From an uncultured SAR86 cluster bacterium (lineage in GTDB: Bacteria > Pseudomonadota > Gammaproteobacteria > Magnimaribacterales > D2472), in NCBI GenBank assembly GCA_902538705.1, contig CACBGD010000005.1, positions 1 through 56,414 of the forward strand: DNA of 56,414 bases, in the 5' to 3' direction. Position numbers and translations under genes: made by a program. Position 1 is the stretch's first letter, and every line of letters begins with the position of its first letter. The notes below the pieces were generated by a model. It did not search any database and was not told the origin of the DNA. It saw nothing but the letters and a program-made list of their open reading frames with translations. Below, in pieces: positions 53,020-56,414 of the stretch.

Positions 53020-54104
53020 TGTTTGAATATCTTGGTACCGTATTAGTAGATATTGATCCTGGTTTTGATGTTCTTAGATATCTTACTGTTCGAACAATTG
53101 GAGGCACGGTAACGGCATTATTATTGTCAATATTCTTAGGTCCTAAATTGATTAATTGGCTGCAGATGATGCAATTTAGACAATTTGGAGTTGAGAGAGG
53201 TCCTGATTCCCATAAAGAAAAGTCTGGTACTCCAACAATGGGCGGATTACTTATTATCTCTTCATTGCTTATATCCACTTTATTGTGGACAGATTTGGGA
53301 AATAGATATATTTGGGTTTGTCTTTTTATTACATTAGGCTTTACGCTTATAGGATTTTTTGATGATTTCTCAAAAATAAAACATAAAGACTCAAAAGGTA
53401 TTTCAGGAAGATCGAAACTTTTGCTTCAAACTTTAGTTTCATTGATCGCTGTAAGCTTCTTATTCTTCACTGCCGAAGATCAAGCTGAAATATCATTAAT
53501 ACTCCTTTTTAATAAAGATTGGATTTTTGAAATGAGTATGTTTGCTTTTATTTTGTTTGGCTCCTTTGTAATTGTTGCCTCTTCAAATGCAGTAAATTTA
53601 ACTGATGGTCTTGACGGCTTAGCAATTTTACCAACTATTTTAATAAGCGGAGGCCTTGGCTTGATAGCTTATGCAATGGGAAACCAATTAATCGCAGAAT
53701 ATTTGTTTATACCTCATTTACAAATTGCTGGAGAGCTTATCGTATTCTGTGGAGCACTAATAGGTTCGGGTATAGGTTTCTTATGGTATAACTCATATCC
53801 TGCAGAAGTTTTTATGGGAGATGTTGGCTCACTAACTCTTGGAGCAATCCTAGGAGTTCTTGCTGTAATTCTGAGACACGAAATAGTTTATGCAATTATG
53901 GCAGGAGTTTTTATAGTCGAAACCTTAAGTGTGATGATCCAAGTGATTTCCTACAGATATAGACAAAAAAGAGTTTTTTTAATGGCACCAATTCATCATC
54001 ATTTTGAGTTGAAAGGATGGGCTGAACCTAAAATCATTGTAAGATTCTGGATTATTACACTAGTGTTAATTTTAGTTGCGCTTGCAACACTTAAATTGAG
54101 GTAA
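53019..54104 (+). CDS. mraY: Phospho-MurNAc-pentapeptide-transferase MraY
   Basis: A 361-residue enzyme with ten predicted TM helices, making lipid I from UDP-MurNAc-pentapeptide and undecaprenyl phosphate. Active-site motifs: HKEKSGTPTMGG (~67-78), FFDDFSK (~117), NAVNLTDGLDGLAI (~190-203), FMGDVGSL (~266) and HHHFE (~325). Length and sequence are close to E. coli MraY (360). All catalytic Asp and His residues are present. It overlaps the murF stop by 1 nt (TAATG). Confidence 0.97.
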   Translation: MFEYLGTVLVDIDPGFDVLRYLTVRTIGGTVTALLLSIFLGPKLINWLQMMQFRQFGVERGPDSHKEKSGTPTMGGLLIISSLLISTLLWTDLGNRYIWVCLFITLGFTLIGFFDDFSKIKHKDSKGISGRSKLLLQTLVSLIAVSFLFFTAEDQAEISLILLFNKDWIFEMSMFAFILFGSFVIVASSNAVNLTDGLDGLAILPTILISGGLGLIAYAMGNQLIAEYLFIPHLQIAGELIVFCGALIGSGIGFLWYNSYPAEVFMGDVGSLTLGAILGVLAVILRHEIVYAIMAGVFIVETLSVMIQVISYRYRQKRVFLMAPIHHHFELKGWAEPKIIVRFWIITLVLILVALATLKLR

Positions 54105-54184
54105 GAGTTCATGTCATTTCATGTCTATAGCTAGGGTAACAAGTAATTCATTTGAAATTTTACTTTTTAGTAGAGGCAATAATT

Positions 54185-55291
54185 TTGGAATTTAAAAGCA
54201 ATAATTTTCAAATCCTTTTTGCTTTTGTTCTTTTGCTCACTTTTGGAGAAATTATGGTCCTTTCATCTAGCATGATCAGGGCTGAATCAATTTATGATAA
54301 TCCTTTCTTCTTTGCCTCTAGACAAGCTATCTTTATATCAATTGGATTTTTAATTTTTTGTTTCTTTCTTCTTGTTCCATCAGATTTATTAAGAAGATTT
54401 GATTGGCTATTTCTCATGATGTCTCTAATACTGCTTGTTGCATTATTTTTTCCTGGAGTTGGGACTGAAGTGAATGGCAGTATGAGATGGATAAGATTCG
54501 GACCAATAAATATCCAACCATCTGAGGTTGCAAAGTTTTGTATGCTTATATATATATCAGGATATTGTGTGAGAAGACTTGAAGAAATATCATCAGCGTT
54601 TGGTTTTATTAAGCCCCTTCTAATTTTAACCCTATTTGCATCACTTATATTAATTCAGCCAGATTATGGATCAACAGCCATTCTCTGTTTAATTGTAATG
54701 GCTCTACTTTTTTTTGCTGGCATATCTTTTTATCAATTTTTAATTTTGATAATACTTTTTATAATTCTTAGTGCAATTGCTATATTTTTGGAACCGTACA
54801 GGTTGATAAGACTGCTTAGTTTTATTGATCCCTTTGAGGATATACAAGATAGTGGTTGGCAGCTTGCTCAATCTCTAATTAGTTTAGGCCAAGGAGGTTG
54901 GATTGGCTTAGGGCTTGGGAATAGCATTCAAAAGAATCTTTTTTTACCCGAGGCACATACAGATTTTATCTTTGCAATATTGGTTGAGGAGCTTGGAATA
55001 TTAGGAGGCCTACTTCTTATTGTTTTATATTTGTCTTTAATAATAGGAGTTTTTAAAGTCTCGTTTGAATCATTTAATAAAATAAGACCTTTTCAAGGAT
55101 ATCTATGTTTTGGAATAGGATTTTTAATTTCACTTCAAGTTATTTTAAATATTGGTGTAAATATTGGCCTACTTCCAACCAAAGGACTCACTCTTCCATT
55201 TATTAGTTATGGAGGTACAAGTCTGCTTGTAATGATGAGCCTAATAGCTATAGTTGTTAGGATAAATAACGAAAATAAATTTTATAAATGA
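54185..55291 (+). CDS. ftsW: Peptidoglycan glycosyltransferase FtsW
   Basis: A 368-residue SEDS-family polymerase of the divisome with about ten TM helices. Motifs: GTEVNGSMRWIRFGPINIQPSEVAKF (~95-120 region), IQPDYGSTAIL, LPEAHTDFIFAILVEELG with the catalytic-type Asp, and the late LPFISYGGTSLL. I prefer TTG 54185 because GAGG lies 8 nt upstream; a TTG at 54152 is the other option and no ATG is available before the first helix. murD should separate it from mraY, but only 80 nt are present. It ends 4 nt into murG. Confidence 0.95.
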   Translation: MEFKSNNFQILFAFVLLLTFGEIMVLSSSMIRAESIYDNPFFFASRQAIFISIGFLIFCFFLLVPSDLLRRFDWLFLMMSLILLVALFFPGVGTEVNGSMRWIRFGPINIQPSEVAKFCMLIYISGYCVRRLEEISSAFGFIKPLLILTLFASLILIQPDYGSTAILCLIVMALLFFAGISFYQFLILIILFIILSAIAIFLEPYRLIRLLSFIDPFEDIQDSGWQLAQSLISLGQGGWIGLGLGNSIQKNLFLPEAHTDFIFAILVEELGILGGLLLIVLYLSLIIGVFKVSFESFNKIRPFQGYLCFGIGFLISLQVILNIGVNIGLLPTKGLTLPFISYGGTSLLVMMSLIAIVVRINNENKFYK

Positions 55292-56331
55292 AAAATATTA
55301 TTATTTGTGCTGCAAAAACAGGTGGACATATTTTTCCAGCACTAAGTTTTTCAAAAGAGGCATTAAAAAATAATAATAGAATTACATTCATAGGAACCAA
55401 CACTGAGCTTGAGAAGAAGATTTTTTTACAAAATGAGAATATAAAATTTATTAAATTTGATTTAGATGGATTTAGAGGGAAAGGCATAAGTCAAAAGCTA
55501 GCCTTTTTAACAAGACTGCCGCTGATATTTGTTCAAGTTATCTCAATAATTGTTTCAAAGAACATATCTTCGGTCTTTTGTTTTGGTGGATTTATTACAA
55601 TACCCGTAGGTTTTGCTAGTATTGTCACATTCAGAAATCTATATCTTCATGAACAAAACTCAATAGTCGGCTCTTCAAATAAACTGTTATCAGTATTTGC
55701 AAAAAAGATTTTCACTGCATTTCCTATTAGCGATAATAAAAAATATTTCTTTACTGGAAACCCTATAAATTTTCAAAAGAAAAGAGGTATCAAAATATGC
55801 AAAAATGATGACTTAAATATTCTTGTCACTGGCGGCAGCCAAGGGGCAGATTTTATTAATAAGCATATTCCCACTGTACTCAATAGAATTGAATCTAAAT
55901 TTAATGTTATTCATCAGTGCGGGCTAAATAAGCTTGAGAATGTTACAAACTATAACCAAAAAATAAATGCATCTATCTTTGAATTTATAGATAATTTGGA
56001 TGAATACATTGAGTGGTGTGACTTTGTTATATGTAGATGCGGAGCAGGCACATTAAGTGAGATTTCACAAAAAATGAAGGGCATGGTAATGATTCCTCTT
56101 CCTCAATCAATTGATAATCATCAATACTTTAATGCACTCTTTTATGAAAAAAATTGTCAAGGTAAGATTTTTGAAGAGAAAGATTCTCTTGAAAATCTAT
56201 CTGACCTGCTTGATAGCATAATTCATGAAAATTCTTATGAAGATTGGAAAAAAGTAAAGCCACCAATTGATCACATGCGGGCAACTGCTTTAATGTTGAG
56301 TGAAATGCGGAAAGATAATGCAGCATCTTAA
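55288..56331 (+). CDS. murG: UDP-GlcNAc--lipid I GlcNAc transferase MurG
   Basis: A 347-residue GT-B enzyme that forms lipid II. Recognised by TGGHIFPALS (11-20), DGFRGKGIS, LHEQNSIVGSSNK, VTGGSQGADFIN (~178), CRCGAGTLSE (~246) and DNHQYFNA (~272). Several usual residues differ: the first loop is AAKTGGH where A-G-G-T-G-G-H is expected (Ala9, Lys10), and GNPVR has become GNPIN. The fold and the UDP-binding C-terminal loops look intact, but activity is less certain than for MraY. It overlaps the ftsW stop (ATGA) and the next ORF. Confidence 0.92.
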   Translation: MKNIIICAAKTGGHIFPALSFSKEALKNNNRITFIGTNTELEKKIFLQNENIKFIKFDLDGFRGKGISQKLAFLTRLPLIFVQVISIIVSKNISSVFCFGGFITIPVGFASIVTFRNLYLHEQNSIVGSSNKLLSVFAKKIFTAFPISDNKKYFFTGNPINFQKKRGIKICKNDDLNILVTGGSQGADFINKHIPTVLNRIESKFNVIHQCGLNKLENVTNYNQKINASIFEFIDNLDEYIEWCDFVICRCGAGTLSEISQKMKGMVMIPLPQSIDNHQYFNALFYEKNCQGKIFEEKDSLENLSDLLDSIIHENSYEDWKKVKPPIDHMRATALMLSEMRKDNAAS

Positions 56332-56414
56332 AAAAATAAAAGATATCTACTTTATAGTTATTGAAAGATTTTGGACGATGATAATTGCTGCAATTCTTTA
56401 TGATAGAGGATTTA
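56318..56414 (+). CDS. murC: Presumed start of murC with a destroyed glycine-rich loop (3' truncated by window edge)
   Basis: An ATG overlapping the murG end opens a 32-codon frame running off the window. Position after murG, the start HLKKIKDIYFI and the IAAILYDRG helix fit the MurC N terminus. The stretch between them, expected as a GIGGxGMxG nucleotide loop of the same length, reads V-I-E-R-F-W-T-M-I: every glycine is lost while the flanks are kept. It may be a decayed murC, sequencing error at a contig end, or an unrelated membrane protein. Too little is visible to decide. Confidence 0.4.
   Translation, partial: MQHLKKIKDIYFIVIERFWTMIIAAILYDRGF

Overview
The window is a gene-dense, AT-rich (about one third G+C by eye) stretch of a gammaproteobacterial chromosome. 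It begins inside carB and ends inside what should be murC, so both end genes are partial. Gene order follows Pseudomonas-like gammaproteobacteria in several blocks: carB-greA-rlmE-ftsH-glmM-tpiA-secG, tRNA-fMet-rimP-nusA-infB-rbfA-truB-rpsO-pnp, ispE-tRNA(Gln)-prs-rplY-pth-ychF, gatCAB divergent from mreBCD, rplM-rpsI-petABC-sspA, lpoA/rsmI-rnpB-mraZ-dcw. Very short spacers, start/stop overlaps, shortened proteins (YhdP, LpoA, LptA, TruB) and no mobile elements or CRISPR suggest a streamlined marine gammaproteobacterium such as SAR86. That placement is inference.

Layout. 1-5782: pyrimidine synthesis, transcript cleavage, rRNA methylation, FtsH, GlmM, TpiA, SecG. 5786-6052: two tRNAs on opposite strands. 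6106-13803: transcription/translation operon from rimP to pnp. 13912-14422: two tandem, related, unrecognised small membrane proteins. 14427-18734 (minus): tRNA-Met, ychF, pth, rplY, prs, tRNA-Gln, ispE. 18862-23732: hemA-prfA-prmC-ThiF/MoeB-GH84, start/stop coupled. 23791-26206: DUF1330, acyl-CoA ligase, MaoC hydratase. 26203-29359 (minus): gatCAB. 29434-33741: mreBCD and a short YhdP-like protein. 33736-36207 (minus): lptA-lptB-mgtE. 36243-38343: mlaC-ibaG-murA. 38336-39328 (minus): DegS-like protease. 39339-44983: zapE, rplM, rpsI, cytochrome bc1 (petABC), sspA. 44970-46753: lpoA-like and rsmI, divergent. 46783-47110: rnpB. 47181 to the end: a rearranged division and cell-wall (dcw) cluster. 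No stretch longer than about 300 bases lacks a gene.

Two places stand out. First, the Rieske protein PetA carries about 105 extra N-terminal residues that resemble the arm-type DNA-binding domain of tyrosine integrases. Just upstream lies an unlisted 53-codon ORF, and its ribosome-binding site sits in one arm of a perfect 10-bp inverted repeat. Second, the dcw cluster is abnormal. ftsZ sits between mraZ and rsmH; murE is reduced to a 44-codon C-terminal remnant; murD is missing between mraY and ftsW; the presumed murC start has lost its glycine-rich nucleotide loop; FtsI has SSQ instead of SxN; and MurG has substitutions at usually conserved positions. murA, mraY, murF and ftsW look intact. 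Either functional murC/D/E copies lie elsewhere, or wall synthesis is eroding in this lineage.
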